Of a DNA stretch of 64,000 nt, positions 36,642 to 47,616 are shown piece after piece. The position numbers and the translations under genes were made by a program. Below the pieces are notes generated by a model. That model saw only the letters and a program-made list of their open reading frames with translations, did not search any database and was not told where the DNA came from. This DNA is from CAVTYH01 sp963773875 (GTDB lineage Bacteria; Planctomycetota; Planctomycetia; Pirellulales; JADZDJ01): the NCBI GenBank assembly GCA_963773875.1, contig CAVZCV010000009.1, positions 194,823 to 258,822 of the forward strand. The letters are read 5' to 3'. How positions within the stretch are numbered: position 1 is the stretch's first letter; each line of letters begins with the position of its first letter.

Positions 36642-38654
36642 ATGACCGGTGGACAGCGGCTTTCTCTACGCACTTGGGCTGCGCGGTCGCTTTATCTCTC
36701 GACCGCATTGCTGAGCGTTTCTTCAGCCCGTGCTCAGGTTACTTACCCATCGACATTTCAAATTACCGATCGCGATGCGCCGGGGCAGATCGCTGTTCGA
36801 TTACAAGACTATGCGATTGCGCCGAACTCGCAGATCAGCCAGACATCCGGCGACAAAACTGCCACGCAAGTAGCGCGCATCAACTTCATGCGACAGGATC
36901 CAACAAACGCCAATCGCTTTGTCGTGCCCGATCTGAATGGCAGTTTGTATACGCTTGATAAGACGACGAAACAGTTTTCAAGCTATATCAATTTCCCCAG
37001 CATTTTTTCAAACTTTGACAACAATGCCGGCTTCGCGGCGGGCTTGGTCACCGTTCAATTCGATCCAGGTTTTGCCGATCCAACGAGTCCCGGGTACGGC
37101 GAATTTTATACGACGCATACTGAGGTGGCACCTGGACAGAACCCTGCAACGGCCGATTTTCGCATCGGTGTGTTGACGGAGTGGAAAGTGCCTGGTGATC
37201 CGGTGGCTAATTTCGGAAATCCAAATGCTGCACCCAGTCACCGGGAAATGCTCGAGGTCAATTACACCAGCAATGTGCACCCCTTGGGCGATATCGCGTT
37301 CAATCCGAACGCACATCCGGGCGATGCTGATTACCGAATGATGTATGTGTCCGGCGGCGATGGAGCGGCCGGAGAGAGCGGCTCCGCCGCGACCCGAAAT
37401 ATGGATCAAAGACTCGACAATTATTTGGGCAAAGTTCTGCGCATCCAACCCAATCCGGTCACCGCTTTGACGCCGTACTCCATTCCCACGGATAACCCGT
37501 ACGCCTCAAGCACTTTTACCGATGCGGGCGCCAAAGGCGAAATCTGGGCATACGGCTTCCGCAACCCGCACCGGCTCTATTTCGATCAGCCCAGCGGCAA
37601 GTTGATTGTCGACGATATCGGCCTCAATTCGTATGAGGAAGTTGACATCGTCCATAAAGGGGCAAATTACGGCTATTCGAAGATTGAAGGCAATCAAGTT
37701 CTATCCAGCAGTGGCTCGACGCAGAATCAAGTTACAAGCGCAACCTTGCCGACCACGCTGCCGGTTTGGGTCAGCAGTACAACATCCGCTTTCAATGGCT
37801 TAACGATCCAGCCGACTTACCCGGTGGCGGAATTTAGCCATCGCGATGGCGATGCCATTACGAGCGGCTTTGTGTATCGCGGCACGAAGATTCCATCGCT
37901 CGTTGGCAAGTATGTCTTCGGCGATATTCCCAACGGCCGATTGTTCTACGTCGATTACGCGCAGCTGCTGGCACAAGAAGCAAAAAATGGCGGGTTCGGC
38001 GATCCGCTTTCCATGCCGCAAGTTCACGAAATGCAGGTAATGTACAGCGGCTCGCAAATTCGCGTGTTCGATTTAGTTCGCGATACCTTCGATTTGCGGA
38101 ACGAAACGCCCAACGGGTCCACTTCATTCACCGGCATCGACGATAACGATCGATTACCTGGTGATGCGACCTCGACCGACACCGTGGACCCATATGGCGT
38201 CGATTACCGTCAGACGGGCCAAGCCATCGGCGGTCGCGCCGATATTCGTCTGGCGATGGGACCCGATAACGAATTGTACCTCATCAGCAAAAGCGACGGC
38301 ATGATTCGGCAGTTGCTGAATGCAGGCGATTACAATGGCTTGCCAGGCGATTTTAATTTCGATGTCAAAGTCACGAATGCCGACATCCAATCGATGCTCG
38401 ATGCGTGAATTAATACGAGCGGGTACAAATCAACCCATTTGCTGGCCGATCCTGACTGGCTGGCGCTGGCCGATTTCAACCATGACAGCGCAGTGACTGG
38501 CGCCGATATTCAAGCCTTCTTGAACTATTTGACGAGCAACGGCTCGATAATTCAGGGCGTGCCGGAACCGTCACGTGTGTTGTTGGCGTCGGTCGGACTG
38601 CTGGGTTTGGCGATCTCTCGCCGTCATTTCCGACGCAGCGCGAATTGCATGTAG
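36642..38654 (+). CDS. Secreted PQQ-type sugar/sorbosone dehydrogenase with dockerin-like and PEP-CTERM tail, interrupted by TGA
   Basis: A signal peptide (SLYLSTALLSVSSARA) is followed by a six-bladed propeller domain of the glucose/sorbosone dehydrogenase family. Its typical text includes HPLGDIAFNP, NYLGKVLRI, EIWAYGFRNPHRLYF and ITSGFVYRGTKIPSLVGKYV. The C-terminus has two dockerin-like calcium loops, GDFNFDVKVTNADIQSMLDA and ADFNHDSAVTGADIQAFLNY, then VPEPSRVLLASVGLLGLAIS and an Arg-rich end. A TGA at 38406-38408 separates the two loops, and the same frame then runs open to 38654. So it is either one substitution or error, or a real truncation that removes the sorting signal. Members oxidise sugars outside the cell using PQQ; the substrate here is unknown. 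Confidence 0.75.
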
Positions 38655-40375
38655 TGCACACCGGTGTCGTCGTCGGTCATCATCGCGCCCTCTGGAGCCA
38701 GATACCGCGCGATGACTTCCCAAGGTGGCAGCGGGTTCTTTTCCAGTCCTTGATTTAGTGCGCCGAGCACCTGATTGCCGGCGGACCGATCGCGCAGCGT
38801 GCTGCGTGTTGTATCGGAAGTCGCCAGATCGTACATGTATTTCCAGCTCTGATCGGGCCGCGTAAAGCTAAGCAGTCCCGGTTTTGCACCCCCTGGCTGG
38901 CGAGCAATTTTGCTGGCAATCAGTTTGTAGTCGAGCGCAACCGCGAGATTATCAGATTCATCTCGGCGCGAAAGAATGTGCTCCATCACGGCGGGGCGGT
39001 CGCTGATCAAAACGCAATCGTCGAGCATGGCGAAACAGGGCTGCGGGCGAGGATCGTCGGCCGGCCGATCGCCGGCCATTTTGTAGTAGGCCGTTCCGGA
39101 AAACGATTTCTTCTCCACGCTGCCGCTGAACTTGGTAACGATCTTATCGAATGTTTCGCGGAACGCTTTCGGATCGATCAACTGCACGCCAGCGAGTGTT
39201 TGCCCGCCGACGCCCAGTTTCACCGGCCGCTGAAACCAGGAAGTGTGCACGAAGCGGCCAGTAAGTTGCGGCAACAAATCGTGCTCGAAATCGACACCGA
39301 GCATGCGCATGGCCCAATCGTTGATGCGCGCGGCAGTCGTGCCTTGCCCACTAAATGAATCGCCCAATTTTGTGCCGCGATCGAACGTTTGCTGTAAATC
39401 CCAGTGCAGTGTCATGTAACTGGCCACGTCGCTGGGAATCCAAACAGGCGGCAAATCATCGCCAGAGCCAAGCGCGATTAAATCGAGCACGCCAGATCGG
39501 GGACTATCCAGTAACAGGTGCGCATTGGTAATGCCGTCGAAATCTTCCGTGGCCAAGACGACGCTTGCTCCGGCGGCTTTCAGTCCATCGAGCCCCAGTG
39601 CAGGCAAGAACGCCAGCATAATTTGCGCGCCTGGGTTGCCTACCGAAGTGGCCTTCACAATGCCAATAGGATCGACGTACGCGGTGATTTGTGGTTCTTC
39701 GCCCTTCGTGCCACGGCAACGATCCATGACCGCGGTGAATTTGGAATTCTCGGCGAGACAGTCGTCGCTGCCCTGGGTCCAGCGCTCGATAATTTGTTTG
39801 GCCAGCTCGGTGTTGGCGCAGACCACCATGGTGTTGTCGCGTTCGAAGAGTACCCAGGAAGTGTTGGCGTTTCCGTAATCGAACAATGAAACTGGCACGC
39901 CGCCAATGGTATCGGCCCGCACGGTATAGCCGGCATCTTCGAACGCGCCGCGGATTTTATCAGCGAGCTTGCGAGCGGCGATAATGCTATCGCCACAATC
40001 CGCCAGCGCCACGATATCCAAGCCATTGGGATCCGGCGCGTTCAAATTGCGCGGCAGAAGGGCGAATGTAATTTCGCCCTGCGGCAATTTCGCGAGCTCC
40101 TGGATCGATAGGCCTGTACGTTCTTTGATTTGGCTTATCGTATTGTTGGCCGCATCGATCATTCCCGCGACGAAGGGCCGAATTTGTGGATCAGCGAACA
40201 TTCGCCCGAGGTTCGTCTGCTGAAACGAATCGACGAGTTGCGGCACGCTCGCCACGCTGACGTACACGAGCGTGGTTTTGGGCAGTAGCCGTGTCGCTGG
40301 CACAGGGGCCGCGAATACGGTGAGCGGAATTGTTAGTGCCAGCGTGACAACGAGGGTGGCGAGCTTTTTATGCAT
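38624..40375 (-). CDS. Secreted DUF3352-like protein
   Basis: The 583-residue product has a signal peptide (ATLVVTLALTIPLTVFAAPV) and opens with RLLPKTTLVYVSVASVPQLV and FQQTNLGRMFADPQIRPFVA, the entry pattern of planctomycete DUF3352-type proteins. The body alternates beta strands and helices and has no catalytic motif that I recognise. The 3' end overlaps the convergent sugar dehydrogenase gene by 31 bases. The function is unknown; the leader suggests an exported or periplasmic protein. Confidence 0.7.
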   Translation of the reverse strand: MHKKLATLVVTLALTIPLTVFAAPVPATRLLPKTTLVYVSVASVPQLVDSFQQTNLGRMFADPQIRPFVAGMIDAANNTISQIKERTGLSIQELAKLPQGEITFALLPRNLNAPDPNGLDIVALADCGDSIIAARKLADKIRGAFEDAGYTVRADTIGGVPVSLFDYGNANTSWVLFERDNTMVVCANTELAKQIIERWTQGSDDCLAENSKFTAVMDRCRGTKGEEPQITAYVDPIGIVKATSVGNPGAQIMLAFLPALGLDGLKAAGASVVLATEDFDGITNAHLLLDSPRSGVLDLIALGSGDDLPPVWIPSDVASYMTLHWDLQQTFDRGTKLGDSFSGQGTTAARINDWAMRMLGVDFEHDLLPQLTGRFVHTSWFQRPVKLGVGGQTLAGVQLIDPKAFRETFDKIVTKFSGSVEKKSFSGTAYYKMAGDRPADDPRPQPCFAMLDDCVLISDRPAVMEHILSRRDESDNLAVALDYKLIASKIARQPGGAKPGLLSFTRPDQSWKYMYDLATSDTTRSTLRDRSAGNQVLGALNQGLEKNPLPPWEVIARYLAPEGAMMTDDDTGVHYMQFALRRK

Positions 40376-40735
40376 AAATAATCCGCCGGTTCAAAGGATC
40401 CCGCTCGGTAATAATTCGCCCCTGCGGTGTTCAAATTGGGGCGAATCTCAAAAAGACCTAAGTGCGTTTGCCGCATTGTACCCTCCGGGGCATGTGCATG
40501 TTTCGCGAAATGAGAAGGGCCCTGACCTTCGTCATATTGCCTGAATTAACAGTATCAGCCGGCAAGATCAGCGCTTCTTACGTTATTTGACGTTTTATGT
40601 GGAGAAGTGGGGGAGATATTCCGATTATTCTGCCTGCGCAGAGATTGCGGGCCGCTTCCGGGCGATTTGGGGGCCAGCTGCTGCGGGTGGTTTAAACACA
40701 GGTTGCAAACCGGAAGAAGAGATCGTTTTCCAAGC
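40376..40735. other. 360-base divergent region with a 9-bp hairpin
   Basis: This separates the DUF3352-like gene from the secretin gene. ATTCGCCCC (40414-40422) and GGGGCGAAT (40438-40446) form a perfect 9-bp stem around 15 bases. Neither strand shows a T-run, so it may be an operator or a leader structure. TTGACG near 40583 has no properly spaced -10. Confidence 0.45.
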
Positions 40736-43700
40736 ATGACTACTATCCTAAAGACGCGTCGGTGGACCGGCCTTTTGGCGGCAGCAGCCATGGTTGCAGC
40801 CAGCGGGCAGGCGATGGCTCAAAACGCGGGGCCCGGCGTCCAAATGCCCCAGCGGCCGCAGGTGCTGACAACGGAACTGTAAGAGCGTATTCAGTTCCGG
40901 CAGCGCAGATGGATGCCGTTCTGAAAAGGCTCAACGAGCGCTTTCCCGCCAATTCCGGCGTGCGATTTATCCAGGATTCTCGCACCTCACAGATTTTGGC
41001 CTACGGCCCCGCAGCGGTGCAGCAGCAGATTGTGCAGGTCGTGCAAGCCAGCGGCGGTGGGGCCGTTGCTGGCTTAGCCGCTAACGCAACTGCAGGTGCA
41101 GCGGCCGATGTTGGGGCAGCACCACGCGGTCCGAAGGTTGTGCCGTTGCGCCACTTGGGATGGCGAGAATTCGAAGGCCAGCTCACTGCAATTTTTGGCA
41201 AAACTCTGCCGGTGACCCTTGAACATGGTGGCGATTGGGCGCGCTACTCGCTCGATACGCGCGGCGGCCGTGTGAATTTGATTGTCGATCGCAAGGCCGG
41301 CCAGGTCGCGCTGGAAGGTCCGGTGCGATTGGCCGATGCCTGGGCGCGGGTCATCGAATCGATCGACGAACATCCGCGGCAAGCCAATGACGATACGCGC
41401 GTTGTGCCGCTTGGCGCCGCAAAGACAGCGGATGTTGTAAAAGCACTGTCGGTCTTTCGCAATGCCGCGGCCACGACAAATACCGAAGCCACGGGCACTG
41501 CTGCGGCCGATCAAACGCCCAGTGGCGGAATGATCAATATGATCTTCCAGCCACGGACGGGTGATGCAAATTCCACTCAGTTGGCGCAGTGCCCGGCACA
41601 GTCGCGCAGGCGCAAGGCAACAATCCTGATGAACAGCAACAGCAAGATCAAAATGCTCAGAATGCTCCGCCGGCGCAACCGCCAAGCAATGAAGCGGAGG
41701 GCAGCGAACTCATTGGGCCAGTGCAAATCGAGTTTCTGGAAGGACTCGATGTGATTGTCATTCGCGGCAATCCGCGCGATGTCGCCAAGGTGCAAGCCAT
41801 CATCAAGCAAATTGAGGAACTCAGCACCGTTACTCAGCCTAAGATCGAAATCTATCCGCTCAAGTTCGTCAGCGGCAGTTCGCTGGCCACATTGGTTTCG
41901 ACAATCTACGCTCAGACCCTGCAGACTCGTCAGGGGGCGGTCAGCGTCACGCCGCTCGTAAGGCCCAATGCATTACTATTAATTGGCCGCCCTGAGGCGG
42001 TGTCGGCAATGATCGGGTTGATTCAGAAATTAGATCAGCCACTGAATCCGGCATCGCTATTCCAGGTTTTTCCGCTAAAGCATGCGTCTGCCGCCGCAGC
42101 CGCACAAACGATTACTCAGTTCCTGAACGGTCGGGGACTCGGCGGTTTAAACGGAACGGCATCGGTGGTATCCGATTATCGAAGCAACTCGCTGATTGTG
42201 CAGGCGAGTCCGCGAGACCTTCAAGAAATTGAGTCACTGATCAAGAAGATCGATACTGCGACAACTCCCGCCGAAAGCCAGCTGCGAATTTTCCCATTGC
42301 GTAATTCTGTAGCGGACGAACTCGCGCAGATTCTGCAAAATGCTTTGAGCGGACAAGCGACTCGCCAGCAAGCGGGACAGGCTGGACAAGGCGCGAATCA
42401 AGGGGCGGGAGGTGCCGGTGGATTTGGTCCCGGTGGCGGTGCCGGTGGATTTGGTGCTGGTGGCCAAGGCGGATTTGGAGCAGGTGGCGCTGGCGGATTC
42501 GGAGGCGCCCAACCCGTCGGTGGAGCGGCAACACTTCAAGGAGCGACTGGTGGAGCTGCCGGCGGTGCACAAGCACAAGCAAACTTGCAGCAGGCTTCTC
42601 GTCGACTCGTGCTGATGACATTCGACGGCACCATTCGCGAAGGCATCCGCAGCGGTCTATTGACCGACGTACGCATCACCGCCGATGCGCGTGCCAACAC
42701 GCTACTCGTTACAGCTCCGGCGGAGAGCATGGACTTGATCGCCGCGCTGATTGATCAGCTCGATCGCGTGCCCACTGCGGAATCGCAAATCAAAGTGTTC
42801 TCGATCGTCAATGGCGATGCCACGACGCTCGTGCAAATGCTGCAAACATTGTTTGGCCAGCAACGCGTCATCACGGCCGGCGGCGGCGGTGGCGCGAATG
42901 CGGGCGCCGGCGGCGCAATCCAAGTGGAAGATATTCTGGTGCCGGTGCGATTCTCTGTCGATCAGCGCACCAACAGCATCATTGCCAGCGGGTCATCGAA
43001 GGATCTGGCGGTGGTGGAAGCCATCTTGCTGAAGCTCGACGAAAACGACGTCCGCTCGCGCAAGAACATGATTTATCGGCTGAAGAATGTGCCGGCTGCA
43101 AACGTCGCCACCGAGCTTACGCAGTTCCTCACGCAAGTGCGAACCTTGCAGCAACAGTTGGAACCCGGCGGATCCGCGAACCCATTCGAACAAATTGAAC
43201 GCGAAGTGGTCGTGGTGGCCGAAGCAGTCAGCAATAGCTTAATTGTGAGCGCCACACCGCGGTACTTCGACGAAATGGCGAAAATTATCGAGCAGATCGA
43301 TCGCCGCCCGCCAATGGTCATGATTCAAGTGCTCATTGCGGAAGTGACGCTAAACAACACCGACGAATTCGGCGTTGAGCTGGGCCTACAAAACTCCGTG
43401 TTGTTCGATCGCAGCCTCTCAGGTGCGCAAAACTTCGTAGTGCGAAACGTTACGACTACATTGCCAAACGGCACGCAGACGACTACCCAGCAGGTATTCG
43501 GGGCCGACAACAACCCTGGCTTTAATTTCAACAATCAGCCGCTGGGCAACAGTGCGAGCGATAAGGCATTGGCACGACCCGACTTGGTCGGCGGCCAAGG
43601 CTTGACCAATTTCGCCCTGGGACGCGTGAACAACACTTTGGGCTACGGCGGATTGGTGCTTTCGGCGAGCAGCGAAGGCGTGAGCGCGTTGTTGCGGGCT

Positions 43701-44528
43701 TTGTCGGAATGTCGCCGACTTGATGTGCTCAGCCGGCCGCAAATTATGACAATGGACAACAACCCGGCGTTCTTGCAAGTTGGCCAACAAGTGCCTCGCG
43801 TAACGGCCTCGAACATTACGACAGCCGGCACCATCAATACGACTACGCTCGACAACGTGGGCATTATTCTGCGTGTGAACCCGCGTGTGAGCCCCGACGA
43901 CGTGATTGTGATGCAAGTCGATGCGGAAAAATCGGAACTCGGGCCGATCGATTCCGGCGTGCCGATTTCAATCGCCACGAACGGCACCGTGCTGCGTTCG
44001 CCCATTTACAACACAACGCTTGCTCAAACGACCATTCAAGCCGTGGAAGGCCAAACGGCAGTGCTCGCCGGGCTCATTACGAGCCGCAAAGAGCAGACAC
44101 ATCGCCGAGTGCCATACCTATCGAATATTCCGATTCTGGGCAACTTGTTCCGCTACGACCTTGTAGCACAACAGCGAACCGAGCTCTTGATTGTGCTGAC
44201 GCCCCACATTGTTCGCAGCGAGGACGATGCGGATAAGGTCAAACAAGCCGAAGCAGCACGCATGAGTTGGTGCCTGGGCGATGTTATCAAAATCAATGGA
44301 CCATCCGGACTGCGGAACCGCAACTCCGAGTATAGCGATGGGGAAACCAACGTCATCTATCCGGAAATAAATCCAGATGGATCGCCGAAGCCCGTCGGAT
44401 ACATGCCAAGCGGTACGCCAGAAGAAATTGCGACACCCTCCGGCGGACGTTCAGGCGTGGTTCCTCCGCAACCGACGCCAGCCAAGCCGCCGCCAGTGCC
44501 GACGCCGCCTATGTCGCGAACTCAATAA
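40736..44528 (+). CDS. gspD: Type II secretion secretin (GspD-like), two frameshifts
   Basis: The secretin forms the outer-membrane pore. The signal peptide starts at ATG 40736 (WTGLLAAAAMVAASGQAMAQ). The first frame is lost near 40870, and the next reads AYSVPAAQMDAVLKRLNERF. Near 41585 the frame changes again, and the main frame gives the N-domains (EIYPLKFVSGSSLATLVSTI, LFQVFPLKHASAAAAAQTIT). Then come a Gly-rich insert (about 42395-42560), further N-domain repeats and the secretin core ending VPYLSNIPILGNLFRYDLVA with TELLIVLTPHIV. A Pro-rich tail closes the protein. Total length would be about 1,260 residues. It is followed by a lipoprotein gene on the same strand, perhaps the pilotin-like partner. 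Confidence 0.85.
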
Positions 44529-44603
44529 CCATTTTTTTCCAGGCTGGTCATCTAGTATCGCTCTCACACCCAATCCATCGCTCCTTTCGATCGAAGAAAA
44601 GTC

Positions 44604-45863
44604 ATGATCGCATTGTCTCGATTTCTATCGCGCAGGATCTCGCTGCTACCGGCGGCGCTACTAGTTGCCTTCAGCGGATGCTCGCAGTTTGATTTGAAAG
44701 ACAACATCCCTTGGGGCACGGGCAAGGACGGCAAGTTCGATTCACCGATGCAAGTGGTCCCCTTCTGGACCACAGGCGTGCAAAACCAGGGCGATAAGGG
44801 CGGCCTGCGCGGAATTGGTGGCCGGCTGTACTTCTACGGCAAAAGCCCCAATAAGCCGGTCAAGGTGAAGGGCTCGCTCGTGATTTATGCGTTCGACGAA
44901 AAGGGACGCGATCTCAAGAATATGGTGCCCGATCGGAAATACGTTTTCTTGGCTGAACAATTTCAAAACAAACTGAGCAAGACCGATCTGGGGCCTTCGT
45001 ACAGCATTTGGCTGCCGTGGGATGAAGTGGGCGGGCCAGAAAAACAAATCAGCTTGATCGTCCGCTTCACCACGGAAAAAGGCGAGATGCTCACGAGCGA
45101 GCAAATCAAAGTCCGTTTGCCGGGAGCTGCATCCGAGTCACAAGGCACGGCGAACAGCACGACCGCAGCCAATCAAGCACCCGATCCGGCGAAGATTGCC
45201 TTCGGCAATTTGGCATCGCAATTCGCGGTTCGACCGGCGCTGGCAACGGTCCCCATTCAGGAAACGTCGTCGGCAATAAATCCGAGCGGCAATACCAGCG
45301 GAGTCATTCCAGCTGCTGCCAGCATGCCGGTTCCTGGCACGACGACAACCGTCAGCACCGCGCCGTCGGCCGGAGGTGTCGGCGATGTGCAAGTGCGACA
45401 AATGTCGGTCACGACTATCCCTATTACCACCTCACCCCAAACGCACCTCTCTCAGCCAGCAATTCAACCCACCGTGTCTTCTCAGCCAGGATTCAACGAT
45501 TCCGTGGGTTCGCCGCTACGTGCCGAAATGATCGCGGCGGGCGCGGTACCCTCGATGAGTTTGGCCAACACACGCCAGCAACTCATTGGCGCCGTCCCTA
45601 ATCTAGGTGCTCAAGCTGCGGCTAACGGTTCGTTGGGGCAGACAACGATGGCGCCTGCGAACTCGAGCTTGATGAACCCGGGCTTGACGAGTCCGAGCTT
45701 TCCGACGTCGAGCCCGTCGCCGGGCGCTGGCGTAGCTGAAGTTCGTTCTGAACTTGAGAAATCCCGGGCTCTAGGAGGGCGAATCGCTCGGCTAGAGAAC
45801 GTTCGTGCTCCGATGCAACCGTCCCTCGCAGCACAGCCGTCCTTCCCTCCATCTGCACCGTGA
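44604..45863 (+). CDS. Lipoprotein adjacent to the secretin
   Basis: The 419-residue product has a lipobox, LLVAFSGCSQ, with Cys at about 26. A conserved-looking domain (WGTGKDGKFDSPMQVVPFWT, GGRLYFYGKSPNKPVKVKGS, then FVRFTTEKGEM-like strands) is followed by about 250 residues rich in Ser, Thr, Pro and Ala. It begins 75 bases after the secretin and is probably co-transcribed, so it may help assembly of the outer-membrane complex. The last 81 codons overlap the convergent BON-protein gene by 242 bases, so one of the two 3' ends may be misread through a frameshift. Confidence 0.65.
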   Translation: MIALSRFLSRRISLLPAALLVAFSGCSQFDLKDNIPWGTGKDGKFDSPMQVVPFWTTGVQNQGDKGGLRGIGGRLYFYGKSPNKPVKVKGSLVIYAFDEKGRDLKNMVPDRKYVFLAEQFQNKLSKTDLGPSYSIWLPWDEVGGPEKQISLIVRFTTEKGEMLTSEQIKVRLPGAASESQGTANSTTAANQAPDPAKIAFGNLASQFAVRPALATVPIQETSSAINPSGNTSGVIPAAASMPVPGTTTTVSTAPSAGGVGDVQVRQMSVTTIPITTSPQTHLSQPAIQPTVSSQPGFNDSVGSPLRAEMIAAGAVPSMSLANTRQQLIGAVPNLGAQAAANGSLGQTTMAPANSSLMNPGLTSPSFPTSSPSPGAGVAEVRSELEKSRALGGRIARLENVRAPMQPSLAAQPSFPPSAP

Positions 45864-46578
45864 TGGGGCCGAGTGCGGATATCGACTTAGAGCGAGTAAG
45901 CTCATTGGCCAGCTTCGTAGCGACCTTCGCGACTGGCAGCGCCTGGTAATTAAAATCGACGTTGTAAGTCGTCTGCACTGCCATGCCACTGCGTGAATTG
46001 GTTGCGCGGCCATTATTATTCTGGCCGCCGAGATTTTGATTCATGTTATTGCGGCGATTATTCTGGCCACCGAAGCCATTCATGCCGCCGCCAAAGTTCT
46101 GGCCACCGAGACCATTCATTCCGTTCATGCCGCCGCGGCCGTTGACCAGGTTCTGATTGAAGCCGCCGATGAAGCTGCCGATGGCACTGGGGTCGGCGCC
46201 GACAAAGCTTTGAGCCGTGAACGCGGCGCCGGTTCCTGAGCCAATTGATTGCAGATTATTAAAGCCCGTGCTTTGGCCCATTCCGAAGTTTGCGCCCATG
46301 CCATTTTGGCCACCCGCGCCACCAACATTGCCCAACGTGCGGTTTCCAAACGCGCCGGTGCTGGAAGAAGTGTTCAATCCGCTTCCTCCCCCACCAAAAC
46401 TACTTCCGCCGCCACCAGAGCTGCTTGCACCCATCCCGCCACCGGCGCCGCCGAATCCGCCCCCCTGTTGGCCGCCGTATTGTGCCCATGCGCTACTGGC
46501 AACCAGGACCAGGAGCGATGTGATTGATGCAATCATCGCCGCACGAAAGTGGAATCGGCCCATGTTATTCTCCTTCAT
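45622..46578 (-). CDS. Secreted Gly/Asn-rich protein with BON domain
   Basis: A signal peptide (MIASITSLLVLVASSAWAQY) precedes about 180 residues rich in Gly, Asn and Ser. Then comes a BON-like domain (KVATKLANELTRSKSISALG, QMEGRTAVLRGTVASEHERS) and a Ser-rich tail. BON domains bind membranes or other envelope components. It is the last gene of the leftward secretion operon, 93 bases after the PilO/P-like gene. Its 3' end overlaps the convergent lipoprotein gene, and the BON half lies within that overlap. Confidence 0.7.
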   Translation of the reverse strand: MKENNMGRFHFRAAMIASITSLLVLVASSAWAQYGGQQGGGFGGAGGGMGASSSGGGGSSFGGGGSGLNTSSSTGAFGNRTLGNVGGAGGQNGMGANFGMGQSTGFNNLQSIGSGTGAAFTAQSFVGADPSAIGSFIGGFNQNLVNGRGGMNGMNGLGGQNFGGGMNGFGGQNNRRNNMNQNLGGQNNNGRATNSRSGMAVQTTYNVDFNYQALPVAKVATKLANELTRSKSISALGPITVQMEGRTAVLRGTVASEHERSLAERFALLEPGISQVQNELQLRQRPATGSTSESSDSSSPGSSSSSSQAPSLSAPTNR

Positions 46579-46671
46579 CCGTCTTTCATCCGCCCGGTGT
46601 GCTTAGCGTCATTAGCCATTCGACCTTGCCCGGCCCCGTTTGCCAAGAGGCGCATGGTGCAAGCTGCAAAA

Positions 46672-47616
46672 TCAGAGTTCTCCCTCGGGCACTTCTACGG
46701 CGTCGCGCAAATTGTCTTCCAGTTTCACTTGCTTTGTTTTGCCCTCAACATTCACCACGGCATCGCGCGTGCCAATGCGGACCACCTTGCACTTGATATC
46801 GCCAACGGTAAAGTCTTCCCCTTCCGTAAGCTTTAGCAATTGGCCGGTGGTTTGCACAGAGACCCAAATTTGCGGGCGGTCGTTGTCTTCCGTGATGCCG
46901 GTGACTTTCGCGAACTTGGCGATGTCGAACTTGGGCGTCGTTGATGCCACCCTCGGAGGTGGCTCTGGACGTCGCTCCCTCGGTGGCGAATACGCGACAA
47001 ATACTTTGCGATCGCCGATTACCTTTTCATATTCGCCGGCGCTGGCCAACTTCAAGCGGCCGGATTTTTCCAGGTTCAGTTGGTTTGAACGATCGGCTCC
47101 CGGCAAACGCAATGCTTCGACATCAATTGTCACATCCACCAGCTTTCCGTCGGCCTTCGGCTTCACGGTCAGCGAGCGGATTTGATGCAATTGGTTCGTG
47201 TTGTAAAACTCATACAGGAAGTGCACTAACTGCTGCAGCGAGATATCGGATTCCGCTTTGATACGGTAGCCGAACTTCTCGTACACTGTACTTCGGCCGG
47301 GCGAAACGAGCGGGTCGATATTTGCGGATTCCAACTTCACACGGTCCACGAGCCCCACGAGCCAACTGTAATACAATGAGCGCGCGATCTCTGAATCGCT
47401 GGGGAGCGATTGATGTCGCAGCGTCGCCAGCAGTTTGCTTGCCTGCCGACCCTTTGCCAATGTGTGTTCTTTATCGGCAATCTTCTTTTCCAGGTCGGCC
47501 TTGGCGCCGTTGCGCTGCGCGAACTCGCCGGAGACCCAACCGTAGACCGAGTTCAACAGCAACAGCCCGACCACGACAGCCACGCCAAGCGCCAGCATTT
47601 TTTCGCGCGATTTCAT
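46672..47616 (-). CDS. PilO/PilP-like inner-membrane protein of the secretion cluster
   Basis: The 314-residue product has one N-terminal membrane helix (MLALGVAVVVGLLLLNSVYG), a coiled segment and a PilO/GspM-like fold (RSLYYSWLVGLVDRV, DISLQQLVHFLYEFYNTNQL). The C-terminal region (FAKVTGITEDNDRPQIWVSV, then TVGDIKCKVVRIGTRDAV) has PilP/GspC-like beta strands. It seems to combine PilO and PilP functions. Its start overlaps the stop of the PilM/N gene by ATGA (47613-47616). Confidence 0.7.
   Translation of the reverse strand: MKSREKMLALGVAVVVGLLLLNSVYGWVSGEFAQRNGAKADLEKKIADKEHTLAKGRQASKLLATLRHQSLPSDSEIARSLYYSWLVGLVDRVKLESANIDPLVSPGRSTVYEKFGYRIKAESDISLQQLVHFLYEFYNTNQLHQIRSLTVKPKADGKLVDVTIDVEALRLPGADRSNQLNLEKSGRLKLASAGEYEKVIGDRKVFVAYSPPRERRPEPPPRVASTTPKFDIAKFAKVTGITEDNDRPQIWVSVQTTGQLLKLTEGEDFTVGDIKCKVVRIGTRDAVVNVEGKTKQVKLEDNLRDAVEVPEGEL

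Noticed and set aside
40583..40620. TTGACG promoter for the secretin gene
   Set aside because: No -10 box at 16-19 bases; the next TATTCC is too far.
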